The translations under genes and the position numbers were made by a program. A stretch of DNA of 42,942 nucleotides from an uncultured Roseburia sp. (GTDB taxonomy: Bacteria; Bacillota; Clostridia; Lachnospirales; Lachnospiraceae). The notes under the pieces were generated by a model. That model did no database searches. It was not told the origin of the DNA and was given only the letters and a program-made list of their open reading frames with translations. The stretch lies in assembly GCA_947383215.1 (NCBI GenBank), contig CANDCP010000023.1, forward strand, positions 1 through 42,942, given 5' to 3'. This document shows, piece by piece, positions 1 through 7,890 of the stretch (its first letter is position 1; every line of letters begins with the position of its first letter).

Positions 1-4
1 TTTT

Positions 5-34
5 ATACTACCACCGTATTCCAGTTTTGTCAAC
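5..34 (-). promoter_or_regulatory. Sigma-A-type promoter firing out of the left edge
   Basis: On the minus strand a perfect TTGACA (29-34) is followed after 18 nt by TAGTAT (5-10). It would drive a gene or RNA lying to the left of the window, divergent from the DUF4234 gene. The target is not visible. Confidence 0.5.
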
Positions 35-132
35 ACTCTTTTGACATTTTTTTCGTTGTTCCTCCACTTTATAAGAAAAAAGCGGGCAGAAACGGGAAAT
101 AAAATTAATTTAATTTGTAATTTTAAGCTATA

Positions 133-161
133 TTGACATATATATGCTCATTTGCTATACT
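133..161 (+). promoter_or_regulatory. Sigma-A promoter of the DUF4234-DUF2752 pair
   Basis: TTGACA at 133-138, exactly 17 nt spacer, TATACT at 156-161: a near-consensus housekeeping promoter. It lies about 75 nt upstream of the first start codon and should drive both small membrane protein genes to the terminator near 1003-1040. Confidence 0.75.
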
Positions 162-236
162 TTTTTTGGGCATATTTTCACTGACGTATGAATTTCGCCC
201 AATCAAACTATACAAATGGAAAAGGAGAGTTCTATC

Positions 237-593
237 ATGGTTCAACAAAAAAACATTGCAGTATGTATTATCTTGTCAATTGTCACTTGCGGTATCTACG
301 GCATTTACTGGTTCGTCTGTCTGACAAACGACACAAATACGGTATCGCAGACACAGGGCACTTCGGGCGGAATGGCTTTTCTTCTCACAATCATCACCTG
401 TAATATTTATGGTCTGTACTGGGCCTACAAACAGGGTGAAAAGATTGATATCGCAAAACAGAATCACGGAATGCAGTCTAGCAACAGCGGCATCCTTTAT
501 CTGATTCTCTGCTTATTTGTCCCGGTTGTGGCATGGGCATTGATGCAAAACGAAATCAACAATATCTGCGGTTCCGGTTCTAATAATTACTAA
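237..593 (+). CDS. DUF4234 domain small membrane protein
   Basis: A 118-residue membrane protein. The ATG at 237 is preferred over the in-frame ATG at 216 because AAAGGAG sits just upstream of it with normal spacing. Two similar hydrophobic hairpins are visible, ending CGIYGIYW (about residues 18-25) and CNIYGLYW (about 55-62), then a third hydrophobic stretch around 85-100. The repeated C-x-I-Y-G-x-Y-W signature is typical of the DUF4234 family. The biochemical role of the family is unknown; integral inner-membrane location is expected. It is followed after 13 nt by a DUF2752 gene, so the two are probably co-transcribed from the promoter at 133-161. No enzymatic motif is seen. Confidence 0.85.
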   Translation: MVQQKNIAVCIILSIVTCGIYGIYWFVCLTNDTNTVSQTQGTSGGMAFLLTIITCNIYGLYWAYKQGEKIDIAKQNHGMQSSNSGILYLILCLFVPVVAWALMQNEINNICGSGSNNY

Positions 594-606
594 GGTACAT
601 ATCAGA

Positions 607-978
607 ATGAAAGAACGGTGTTTCCGTGTCTTATCTTCGGCGCTGTTTCTTACTGCGGCAGGCGTGGCATACGGGCTCTTTTTTCTCTACACCGGAATCG
701 GAGTCGCGTGCCCCGTCAATTTTCTGACAGGCTTTCAGTGTCCGGGGTGCGGCGTCACCCACATGTGCACGGCATTGCTAAAACTGGATTTTGAAAGCGC
801 ATTTGCCGCCAATCCCGTATTGCTGCTGTTAAGCCCGGTTCTTTTCCTGGTTTTTCTGAACTATATTGCAGGTTATGTAAAAACGGGACGCTTTGAAATG
901 AAACTGTGGCAAAACATCTTGCTGTGGATATGTATTGTAATCCTGATTTTATACGGCATATGCCGGAACATTTTTTAA
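607..978 (+). CDS. DUF2752 domain membrane protein
   Basis: A 123-residue protein with three predicted membrane segments (about 8-28, 72-90, 102-119). The family signature is visible as FQCPGCGVTHM around residues 42-52: two close cysteines followed by Gly-Val-Thr, close to the CPxCGxTR consensus. Function of DUF2752 is not established; the paired cysteines invite a metal or redox role, but that is inference. The Shine-Dalgarno sequence is weak (AAGGT, about 10 nt upstream), which fits translation coupled to the DUF4234 gene 13 nt upstream. The pair ends at a hairpin terminator. Confidence 0.85.
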   Translation: MKERCFRVLSSALFLTAAGVAYGLFFLYTGIGVACPVNFLTGFQCPGCGVTHMCTALLKLDFESAFAANPVLLLLSPVLFLVFLNYIAGYVKTGRFEMKLWQNILLWICIVILILYGICRNIF

Positions 979-1002
979 TTGCGTCCTGAGGGACGCTAAA
1001 AG

Positions 1003-1040
1003 AGCCGGGCGGCTATCGTTGACGATACTGCCCGGCCTTT
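1003..1040 (+). terminator. Intrinsic terminator after the DUF2752 gene
   Basis: GCCGGGC at 1004-1010 pairs with GCCCGGC at 1030-1036, and the inner arms TATCG/CGATA extend the stem around a TTGA loop. A short CTTTGATTTT tract follows. It lies 25 nt after the stop codon at 978. Confidence 0.7.
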
Positions 1041-1044
1041 GATT

Positions 1045-1236
1045 TTACAATTGCCTGTTAAAATTTGACAGATTCGTAAATCCGCTGGAAAATGTAATTT
1101 CAGAAACATTTTTGCCCTCCGTTCTCAAAAGCTCGCAGGCATACTGTACCCTGAGTTGGTTTATGTAAGCGCCGGCCCCCGTTCCGACATATTTTTTGAA
1201 CATCCCCATAAAATAACTTTTTCTCATGTGTGATTC
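1045..1236 (-). pseudogene. AraC-family regulator, C-terminal relic
   Basis: The minus strand encodes about 64 codons matching the second half of an AraC/XylS DNA-binding domain: MFKKYVGTGAGAYINQLR, then the helix pair ending VSEITFSSGFTNLSNFNRQ. A TAA stop follows where intact members continue with a phenylalanine and some 15 further residues. The first helix-turn-helix and any sensor domain are missing, so this is a dead fragment. It abuts a GH13 fragment on the opposite strand, suggesting that both are remains of one sugar-utilisation locus. Confidence 0.75.
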
Positions 1237-1272
1237 ATCGCCGTTTTGACAACCGGACGCAAGGGCCTTATC

Positions 1273-1455
1273 TGCATCCCTTCCGGAAATCACGATATGG
1301 ACAGACTTTCCCGCACAGTCAGCGGCGATAAGCCAAAGATCGCTTTTGCATTTCTCCTGTCAATGCCCGGCGCCCCGTTTATCTACTACGGCGACGAAAT
1401 CGGTATGCGCTATATCGAGAATCTTAAATGCGAAAGCGGGATAAGACTTTTTTAG
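1273..1455 (+). pseudogene. GH13 alpha-glucosidase/amylase relic
   Basis: About 50 codons match a conserved internal part of glycoside hydrolase family 13. SGNHDMDRLSR carries the NHD motif with the transition-state-stabilising aspartate, and MPGAPFIYYGDEIGM is the following conserved strand. The preceding barrel (two catalytic residues) and everything after roughly position 1425 are absent, the frame closing with a foreign tail and stop at 1455. It is non-functional as an enzyme. Its broken 5' end faces the broken 5' end of the AraC relic only about 40 nt away. Confidence 0.8.
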
Positions 1456-1465
1456 CCTTATCCCG
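1437..1465 (-). terminator. Hairpin terminator of the DUF5711-CvpA transcript
   Basis: CGGGATAAG (1437-1445) and CTTATCCCG (1457-1465) form a perfect 9-bp stem with an 11-nt loop, just past the minus-strand CvpA stop at 1478. The T-tract on the minus side is poor (CTTTCGCATTT), so strength is uncertain. Confidence 0.5.
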
Positions 1466-1477
1466 AGCCTGTCAAAA

Positions 1478-2176
1478 TCAAAAATATGCCATTGCCAGAT
1501 ATAAAACCGGATTATTGTGATACAACCACATCAAAAATCTGCTTTGATTCACATAAGATATCATCATCATTCCGAACGGACTTGTGCAGCAAACCGTTAT
1601 CAGGTAAAAGAAAATCCATATAAAAATCATTCCCTGCACTCCGCCGGCCAGCACTCCCAAAAAATGATTTACATTTCTGATCAGCGGAAGCCTCGCCACA
1701 AGATTTACTACCCTCGCAATCAAAAACAGTGCGGTCGATATCACAATTAACGCGACAAAATACGCAATTCCATTTACAATAAAATGCGCCATATTCTCGG
1801 CCAGCATCTCATACAAGCCTGCCTGCTCCAACGCGTTATCCGTAACGCCGATCCCTGCGTCGATCAAGTCCTCCCATATTCCGTCCGGAAGGCTGACGCC
1901 GGCGTCATTGAGCTTCTCTCTATTTTCCTGCGCCTCCCCTTCCATATTTTTTTCCGCGGCCGCACGGATATGTTCCAGACATTTTTCCTGAAGCGCCGCC
2001 TGTATTGTCGTATGTTTTTCAATAAAATCTGAAATATACGGCGTCGTGATTGTCACAAAAATAATCGTCGCAACGACGGCGAGCAGCGAATACAAAATTC
2101 GTAGAAACCCTTTTTTGTATCCCCGCGCCATACTCACAATTAAAACCATCAACACAATTACAAATAACCAGTTCAC
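1478..2176 (-). CDS. CvpA family membrane protein
   Basis: A 232-residue protein. It has an N-terminal membrane segment running into ARGYKKGFLRIL (about residues 18-29), the Gly-x-x-x-Gly region characteristic of the CvpA (colicin V production) family, and a second segment at about 31-50. A roughly 80-residue soluble extracytoplasmic insert follows, then hydrophobic segments at about 137-160 and 178-200. Family members are small envelope proteins linked to biofilm, division-site or stress phenotypes; exact activity is unknown. The ATG overlaps the stop of the upstream DUF5711 gene by 4 nt (ATGA), so translation is coupled. The C-terminus is longer than in the E. coli protein. Confidence 0.85.
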   Translation of the reverse strand: MNWLFVIVLMVLIVSMARGYKKGFLRILYSLLAVVATIIFVTITTPYISDFIEKHTTIQAALQEKCLEHIRAAAEKNMEGEAQENREKLNDAGVSLPDGIWEDLIDAGIGVTDNALEQAGLYEMLAENMAHFIVNGIAYFVALIVISTALFLIARVVNLVARLPLIRNVNHFLGVLAGGVQGMIFIWIFFYLITVCCTSPFGMMMISYVNQSRFLMWLYHNNPVLYLAMAYF

Positions 2177-3387
2177 TTTAATTTTACCTTTTCTATTTTT
2201 CCTTCCAGTACAAACGTGTAGTCGCGGCTTGAGCGCCCGGACAACACCTTAAACAGCGGCGTATCATACGTATAAGAAAAATGCTTCACGCCATATGTAT
2301 TATAAATCTGACACTCCTTTTCATTGCGGATGCAGATTTCGTTATTCGCCAGAAATTCAATCGTATCATAATCCAGAGCAAAATCCTTGCTCAGCACATG
2401 TCCCCCTTTTGTATCATAGATTTCCATGTGCCTGGTATTATTTTTATCCTCATTGTTATTCACCAGCCCAAAATAATTCTGATTATAAAATACGCTTTTC
2501 ATTTCCGTCTGCAAATCAATTTCTTTTGACACGGTCGGTTTTTGCGTCCCCTCAAAAATCAACACCTTAGAATCGCCAAAGGCAATCATTCTGTCGTTCG
2601 AAATAAAATCAATCTGGGGAATCACCATATTCGAATAAGAATATGTCCCAACCATATGGTCAATCTCATTTTGACCGACAGAGCCAAAATTGTAAAACGC
2701 AATCATCGACTTGATGTTTCCCTCGTTGATATCGAGCATTGTCACGGCCATTTTTATCGCGTCGTTCGACAATGCGATGTCCAGAGGATACCCTGCGTTT
2801 TCTACTCCGATCTGACCTCCCGCAAGATTTTTCCCCTCTTTATCGTAGAGGCGGATATAACTGGTCTGATCCTTTTCCATGAGAATCGCCACGGTCCCCT
2901 GGTTCGCAACCCGGACGGCGACAATTTCCATTGTCGTCTCAAAGCTCCCCTGAAGCTTTTGCGAATTCAAAATATAGACGTGGTTCCCTCCCTTTTCCGC
3001 AAACACTACGTAATCCTCGCACTCGTCGACAAGCGTATCCTGCATTTCAAACGTCTGATTCCAGACAAGCTCCTCCGAAGCGTTCGTATAAGTGGCCCCG
3101 TCGTTGCTGTATTTTATTACTCCGCCGCGAAACGCCAAAAATCCCGCCGTCAGCGTATCGGTCTGCTCCGTCTCCGACACCACCTCATAAGAAGTATATT
3201 CCCGAAGCCTGAGCATCAACATAAAGCCTGCCGCGATCAGCATAAGAACCGCCGACGCAAGGAGGATGCGCTTTAATATCTTTAATCTGTGTATCCGGAT
3301 CTTTTTGTCAAGCTCCTGTGAATTTGTCTCTGTCGTACTTTTTTCTACCGTCTTAAATTTCTGTTTCTTTATTTCTCTGTCTGCCAT
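2173..3387 (-). CDS. DUF5711 family membrane-anchored beta-propeller protein
   Basis: A 404-residue protein with a basic cytoplasmic N-terminus (about 1-38), one membrane segment (LLASAVLMLIAAGFMLML, about 42-59), then a long extracytoplasmic region. That region consists of short repeated beta units with patterns such as DYVVFAEKGGNHVYILNS and TSYIRLYDKEGK, typical of a WD40/YVTN-like propeller. This architecture matches DUF5711 of clostridia. No catalytic motif is seen; a ligand-binding or scaffolding role at the membrane is inference. It is translationally coupled to CvpA downstream. Upstream, an extended -10 element (TGATACAAT, 3467-3475 minus) may provide its promoter. Confidence 0.75.
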   Translation of the reverse strand: MADREIKKQKFKTVEKSTTETNSQELDKKIRIHRLKILKRILLASAVLMLIAAGFMLMLRLREYTSYEVVSETEQTDTLTAGFLAFRGGVIKYSNDGATYTNASEELVWNQTFEMQDTLVDECEDYVVFAEKGGNHVYILNSQKLQGSFETTMEIVAVRVANQGTVAILMEKDQTSYIRLYDKEGKNLAGGQIGVENAGYPLDIALSNDAIKMAVTMLDINEGNIKSMIAFYNFGSVGQNEIDHMVGTYSYSNMVIPQIDFISNDRMIAFGDSKVLIFEGTQKPTVSKEIDLQTEMKSVFYNQNYFGLVNNNEDKNNTRHMEIYDTKGGHVLSKDFALDYDTIEFLANNEICIRNEKECQIYNTYGVKHFSYTYDTPLFKVLSGRSSRDYTFVLEGKIEKVKLK

Positions 3388-3500
3388 CGTATCTATTAAC
3401 TTTCCTGTCCTGCTCTGCCATCAAATGACCCCGGGCTCTTTGCGCTTCGCCGCCCTCGTTTCACTCATTGTATCACAAACTTGATCCAAACTCTACTTTT

Positions 3501-4862
3501 TTATGGAAGAAGCAATTTCTGACCGGCATATATCTGATTGGAATCGTCAATTCCGTTTTTTTCGCAAACTGCTTCCATATTGCTGAGGTCGCCGTATATT
3601 TTTCGAACGATCGACGCAAGGTTCTCGCCTTTCTGTATAATATAATATCCCTGCAGGCGAATCGTTTCCGCCTCTGACAGCTCCTTCGCAGTCTCCGCCG
3701 TCTCATTGTCCGCCGGCTGCTGCCCGTCTCCGCTGTCCGCTCCCGGCGTATTCGTATTTGTCACTGGAGGCGTATCGGTTCCTTCGCCCTCCTGCGCCCC
3801 GTCCGCAGATTCTGCGGCCGGTTTTTCCGTGTCCGTTTTCTCCGGCTCACCCTGATTTTGTCCGCCCTTATCATTTTTCTGCCCCTGGCCGTCCGCCGCG
3901 TCGCCGTCCTGCCCGCTCTCTTTTTCCGTGCCCTCATTCTGCGTCTGCTCCTCCACCTTTTTTACGTTTCCGTCGACGCTCTTAATAATCACGCGGCTTC
4001 CCTGCTCCTCGGACTCCTCTTCCTCGCTCTCTGTCTCAACCGAATCCGAAAGCACCGATATGGCTCCCTCTAATTTACGCATTTTTTCATAATTATTCAG
4101 CATGTTGACCCCAAGCACGCACACGGTCAGCACGAGCAAAAACGCAGTGGAATAAAATGCGAGATGCAATCGGCGCGGCTTCTCCTCTTCCTTTTGCAAA
4201 AGCATTTCCCTGTAATTTTTCAGCGCGTCGTCCACGACCTGCTCCGGCTTTACCGTATTTTCCGTATGCTCCCGGCTGCCGATCATATACTCCTGCATCG
4301 CCGGGTTCTTCTCATAATAAATATAATACCCTTCCTTCTGCCAAATCGCATTGTTGTCGCAGGCGAACAGCTTTTCCTCCCGATTCAGCGAATCGGACAG
4401 AAAGAATATCTTGTCCCTGCCGCCGAAAAAGTTTCTGTGTATACGTTCCAGCTCAGGCGTCAATTTCGGAGCGCTTCCTTTCAAATCCAGATACCATCCC
4501 ACCAGATAGCTGCCGTCAAAATGCTTTTTTATTAACGTGCAGATCTCCTCCCTGGTCTTTTCCAAAAATACCGGCGTCGTCCCGGCAAATTCCAGCTCAG
4601 ACAGCTCCACCGCTCCGCTCACAAATATGTAATGTATATCGTCCTCCTTTTCTATTCTTCCGAGCAATATGCAAACTCTCATTTCCTCCGGCGATTCAAA
4701 CATCGGATGCAGATAGGTATAAACATAATCTTCAATATATATTTTCTGCTTCCCCTGGGGCGAACCTATCTGCCGGAAGTTCTTCGGCTGACAGGATACC
4801 GTTCTTTCTTCCGATTCTTTTTTCTGATTTTCCTTTTTTCCGCCTTGCTTGATTTCTATCAT
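3501..4862 (-). CDS. Membrane protein with MPN-like N-terminal domain and C-terminal LysM
   Basis: 453 residues. Residues 40-185 form a globular domain whose strand pattern resembles MPN/JAB domains: EEMRVCILLG, then IHYIFVSGAVEL, then YLVGWYLDLKGS at the place where active JAMM enzymes carry GWYHSHP. The metal-binding His-x-His and Asp are absent, so it would be a non-catalytic version; this assignment is inference. A membrane helix lies at about 233-255, a long Glu/Gln/Gly-rich linker at about 265-400, and a LysM peptidoglycan-binding domain at 403-453 (YYIIQKGENLASIVRKIYG ... NQIYAGQKLLLP). The topology therefore puts the MPN-like domain in the cytoplasm and LysM in the wall. The ATG has GGGAG about 9 nt upstream. 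Confidence 0.8.
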   Translation of the reverse strand: MIEIKQGGKKENQKKESEERTVSCQPKNFRQIGSPQGKQKIYIEDYVYTYLHPMFESPEEMRVCILLGRIEKEDDIHYIFVSGAVELSELEFAGTTPVFLEKTREEICTLIKKHFDGSYLVGWYLDLKGSAPKLTPELERIHRNFFGGRDKIFFLSDSLNREEKLFACDNNAIWQKEGYYIYYEKNPAMQEYMIGSREHTENTVKPEQVVDDALKNYREMLLQKEEEKPRRLHLAFYSTAFLLVLTVCVLGVNMLNNYEKMRKLEGAISVLSDSVETESEEEESEEQGSRVIIKSVDGNVKKVEEQTQNEGTEKESGQDGDAADGQGQKNDKGGQNQGEPEKTDTEKPAAESADGAQEGEGTDTPPVTNTNTPGADSGDGQQPADNETAETAKELSEAETIRLQGYYIIQKGENLASIVRKIYGDLSNMEAVCEKNGIDDSNQIYAGQKLLLP

Positions 4863-5020
4863 CGCTGTCTTCTCCCGCCTTTCCCTTTCTACGCATTTCT
4901 TTGCTTTATGCAGATGCGAATCTGTTCTTCACCCGCTTTACGGACAAGCTTATCACAGTATGCCCGATTTTTTTGGCGGTTTCTGATAGCGGTTTTGAGT
5001 TTTTTCCGACAGCAATACAC

Positions 5021-5049
5021 AAAAAAGCTGCCGCTTCTTGGCGACAGCT
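5021..5049 (-). terminator. Intrinsic terminator ending the transketolase operon
   Basis: On the minus strand AGCTGTCGC (5041-5049) pairs with GCGGCAGCT (5026-5034), with one G-U pair, followed directly by TTTTTT (5021-5026 region). It lies 18 nt past the stop codon of the transketolase C-subunit gene and closes the long operon starting at OPT. Confidence 0.85.
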
Positions 5050-5066
5050 CTCTTTCATTGTCTCTT

Positions 5067-6023
5067 TTACGCTTCTTTTACAAATGTTTTGACTTTTTTG
5101 TAAATGCTTTCTGCGTCCAATCCGTATTTTTTTATCAATTCCAAAGCCGGGCCGGATTCTCCGAATACATCCTGCACACCGATTCTTAAAACCTTTGCCG
5201 GCGCGCTTTCACACAGGCATTCGCAGACTGCGCTTCCCAGTCCTCCGATGACGGAATGTTCTTCCACTGTCACAGCCCTCTTTGTCTTTGACACCGAAGA
5301 TATCACGAGCTCCTTATCGAGCGGTTTGATCGTATGAATGTTGACCACCTCCGCCCGGATTCCATCTTTTTCAAGCATCTCAGCGGCCTGAAGCGTCTCG
5401 CTCACCTCAAGGCCTGTTGCAAATATCGTCACGTCACAGCCCTCTTTAAGGACAACGCCCTTGCCGATCTCAAACCGGTACGTTTCTCTGTCGTTGATAA
5501 CCGGTATCGCGAGCCGCCCGAACCGCAGATAAACCGGCCCCACATAATCGTACGCCGCTTTGACCGCCGCTCTCGCCTCCACGTCGTCGCACGGATTGAT
5601 GACTACCATACCCGGAATCTCCCTCATCAGAGATAAATCCTCGAGACACTGGTGCGTCGCTCCGTCCTCGCCGACAGAAATTCCGGCATGTGTCGCCCCG
5701 ATTTTTACATTTAAATGCGGATATCCGATGGAATTGCGAACCTGCTCGTAAGCTCTGCCCGCGGCAAACATCGCGAACGAGCTGATAAACGGCGTCTTCC
5801 CGCAAGTAGAAAGTCCCGCGGCAATCCCCGCCATATTGGCCTCCGCAATTCCGCAGTCCAAATGACGGTCCGGAAACGCCTTTTTAAATTTATCTGTTTT
5901 CGTCGCCCCGGCAAGATCCGCGTCCATAACGATTAAATCCTCATGCTCTTTCCCCAGTTCCACCAAAGCATTGCCATAACTCTCTCTTGTCGCTATTTTC
6001 TCCGTCTGTCTTATCTGTGACAT
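5067..6023 (-). CDS. Transketolase C-terminal subunit
   Basis: A 318-residue protein covering the pyrimidine-binding and C-terminal domains of transketolase. Visible signatures are DLIVMDADLAGATKTDKF, then HLDCGIAEANMAGIAAGLS with the conserved glutamate that activates thiamine diphosphate, GVSVGEDGATHQ-like GISVGEDGATHQ (about 115-126), and a C-terminal Rossmann-like domain. With the N-terminal subunit it makes the split, two-gene transketolase common in Clostridia, transferring C2 ketol units in the non-oxidative pentose phosphate pathway in the cytoplasm. Its ATG lies inside the end of the upstream N-subunit gene (13-nt overlap), ensuring coupled synthesis. Confidence 0.93.
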   Translation of the reverse strand: MSQIRQTEKIATRESYGNALVELGKEHEDLIVMDADLAGATKTDKFKKAFPDRHLDCGIAEANMAGIAAGLSTCGKTPFISSFAMFAAGRAYEQVRNSIGYPHLNVKIGATHAGISVGEDGATHQCLEDLSLMREIPGMVVINPCDDVEARAAVKAAYDYVGPVYLRFGRLAIPVINDRETYRFEIGKGVVLKEGCDVTIFATGLEVSETLQAAEMLEKDGIRAEVVNIHTIKPLDKELVISSVSKTKRAVTVEEHSVIGGLGSAVCECLCESAPAKVLRIGVQDVFGESGPALELIKKYGLDAESIYKKVKTFVKEA

Positions 6024-6847
6024 AATGCTTCACCCGCTTTCTGTAAATCTGCCATAGCCTCGGCAAACTGCTCGTCGCTCGGCGCTTTTCCGTGCCAGTC
6101 CGCTACATCTTCCATAAAAGATACATTTTTTCCTTTAATCGTCCTCGCAATAATCGCCGTCGGCTTTCCCTCTACGCTCCTCGCCTGCGCAAACGCCTCT
6201 TTTAGCTCCTCCATACTGTTTCCGTCCGCGTTAATCACATGAAAATTAAACGCTCTGAATTTTTCGTCGATCGGATACGGCGAACAAACCTCCTCCACCG
6301 TTCCGTCTATCTGAAGATTGTTATTATCCACAATAACAGTCAAATTATCCAGCTTACGCGCGCCGGCCCACATTGCGGCTTCCCAGATTTGTCCTTCCTG
6401 TATTTCACCGTCTCCCAGAAGCGCATAGACCCGGTACTGTTTTTGATCCATTTTTCCCGCCTGCGCCATTCCGACCGCGCAGGACAGGCCCTGGCCAAGC
6501 GAACCGCTTGACATATCCACACCCGGTATCTGTTTCATATCCGGATGCCCCTGTAAATAAGAGCCGGTATGGCGCAGCGTCAGCAGATCCTCCACCGGAA
6601 AAAAGCCCCTGTGCGCCAGCGCCGAATAGTACGCCGGCGCCACATGCCCCTTCGAGAGCACAAAACGGTCGCGATCCTCCATTTTCGGGTTTTGGGGATC
6701 AATATTCATTTCCTCAAAATACAGATATGTCATAATATCCGCGGAAGAAAGCGACCCTCCCGGATGCCCGGATTTTGCGGCATGTATTGCCTCTACAATG
6801 CCTTTTCTGACTTCATTCGCCTGCTTTTCCAACTCTAAAATCGTCAT
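6011..6847 (-). CDS. Transketolase N-terminal subunit
   Basis: A 278-residue thiamine-diphosphate-binding half. It shows AAKSGHPGGSLSSADI (about 24-39), SKGHVAPAYYSALA (about 69-82), GSLGQGLSCAVGMA (about 116-129) and GDGEIQEGQIWEAA (about 146-159), whose GDG...N motif binds ThDP/Mg2+. The sequence stops where full-length transketolase would continue into the pyrimidine domain, which is encoded by the overlapping next gene. A purine-rich AAAGGATAAAGG precedes the ATG. It lies 33 nt after recR, so a central carbon enzyme is tied into a replication/repair operon. Confidence 0.93.
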   Translation of the reverse strand: MTILELEKQANEVRKGIVEAIHAAKSGHPGGSLSSADIMTYLYFEEMNIDPQNPKMEDRDRFVLSKGHVAPAYYSALAHRGFFPVEDLLTLRHTGSYLQGHPDMKQIPGVDMSSGSLGQGLSCAVGMAQAGKMDQKQYRVYALLGDGEIQEGQIWEAAMWAGARKLDNLTVIVDNNNLQIDGTVEEVCSPYPIDEKFRAFNFHVINADGNSMEELKEAFAQARSVEGKPTAIIARTIKGKNVSFMEDVADWHGKAPSDEQFAEAMADLQKAGEALCHR

Positions 6848-6880
6848 TGCCTTTATCCTTTCCTGTTCCGTAACGCCGCG

Positions 6881-7477
6881 CTAAAGCTCTATCCTGCCCT
6901 CTAAGGCGCGAAGCAGCGTCACCTCGTCTATGTACTCCAAATCCCCTCCCACCGGCACTCCGCTGGCAATTCTTGTCACCTTAATCCCGGTCGGTTTTAT
7001 CAGTTTGCTGATATACATTGCCGTCGTCTCCCCCTCGAGACTGGAATTCGTTGCTATTATAACCTCTTTTACTTCTCCTTGCAAGCGCTGCATCAATTCT
7101 TTTAAACGTATATCGCCCGGTCCGATTCCAAGCATCGGGGAGATTGCGCCGTGAAGTACATGATACACGCCTTCATACTTGCCCGTTTTTTCATATGCCG
7201 CCAGATCCCTCGTATCTTCCACAACCATAATGATCCCGTGATCCCTGTGAACATTCCCGCAAATCGGACATAGCTCGCTGTCCGTAAGCGTCAGGCACTC
7301 CCGGCAGTAACAAATTTTCTGCCGGGCTTCTATAATCGCCCCGCCCAGTTTTTTTGCATTTTCTTCCGGCATGTTTAAAATATAAAACGCCAGGCGCTGC
7401 GCCGATTTGGGTCCTATCCCCGGAAGCCCTGACAGCTGCTCGATCAGACGGCTTATCTGACTGCTGTAATATTCCAT
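6881..7477 (-). CDS. recR: Recombination mediator protein RecR
   Basis: 198 residues, the usual RecR length. An N-terminal helix-hairpin-helix ([20 protein letters not shown], about 15-34) is followed by a four-cysteine zinc finger (CYCRECLTL...CPIC, about 56-73). The Toprim domain contains [12 protein letters not shown] (about 85-96) and the C-terminal Walker-B-like [13 protein letters not shown] (about 170-182). With RecF/RecO it loads RecA on SSB-coated gaps. It stands in the classical dnaX-ybaB-recR order, 36 nt after ybaB. Confidence 0.97.
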   Translation of the reverse strand: MEYYSSQISRLIEQLSGLPGIGPKSAQRLAFYILNMPEENAKKLGGAIIEARQKICYCRECLTLTDSELCPICGNVHRDHGIIMVVEDTRDLAAYEKTGKYEGVYHVLHGAISPMLGIGPGDIRLKELMQRLQGEVKEVIIATNSSLEGETTAMYISKLIKPTGIKVTRIASGVPVGGDLEYIDEVTLLRALEGRIEL

Positions 7478-7513
7478 GTGACACCCTCATCTCTGTTTAT
7501 TTCCCCGTAAACG

Positions 7514-7858
7514 CTAGAACGGAAATCCGCCGCCGAGCCCTCCGGTTATCTTTGACATCGACTGCTGAGAAAGCTCCTCCATCTGACGAAGCGCCTCGTT
7601 GCACGCCGCCATAATTAAATCCTCAAGCATCTCCACATCATCCGGATCCACAGCTTCCGGGTCGATTTTTACATTTGTAATTTCTTTTTTTCCGGATACC
7701 GTCACTTCCACAACCCCGCCGCCTGCCGCAGCCGTAATCTCCTTTTCCTCCAGCTCTTTCGAAGCCTCCTCCATCTGGCGCTGCATTTTCTGCGCCTGCT
7801 TCATAAGATTGCCCATATTTCCGGGCATACCGCCGGAAAATCCGCCTCTCTTTGCCAT
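7514..7858 (-). CDS. YbaB/EbfC nucleoid-associated protein
   Basis: A 114-residue basic dimeric DNA-binding protein. An N-terminal glycine/methionine-rich stretch (GGFSGGMPGNMGNLMKQAQK) leads into the long helix MQRQMEEASKELEEKEITA. The conserved core GGGVVEVTVSGKKEITNVKI and the acidic region DPEAVDPDDVEMLEDLI follow. Family members coat DNA and influence nucleoid structure and, in some species, recombination. It sits between dnaX and recR as in most bacteria. A strong AAAGGAG site precedes the ATG. Confidence 0.95.
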   Translation of the reverse strand: MAKRGGFSGGMPGNMGNLMKQAQKMQRQMEEASKELEEKEITAAAGGGVVEVTVSGKKEITNVKIDPEAVDPDDVEMLEDLIMAACNEALRQMEELSQQSMSKITGGLGGGFPF

Positions 7859-7890
7859 ATTTGTCTCCTTTCCAAATAAGCGCCTAAACG

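Noticed and set aside
2542-3276. Long open frame (244 codons, plus strand)
   Set aside because: It is antisense to the DUF5711 gene, rich in Arg/His/Ile as expected of a shadow frame, and has no ribosome site or family signature.
3760-4060. Low-complexity stretch as a possible repeat array or CRISPR
   Set aside because: It is the Glu/Gly/Gln/Thr-rich linker of the LysM protein; no regular repeat unit or spacer spacing.
4157-4852. Open frame of 231 codons (plus strand) opposite the LysM gene
   Set aside because: Shadow composition (Pro/Ser/Arg/Cys) and fully covered by a well-supported gene on the other strand.
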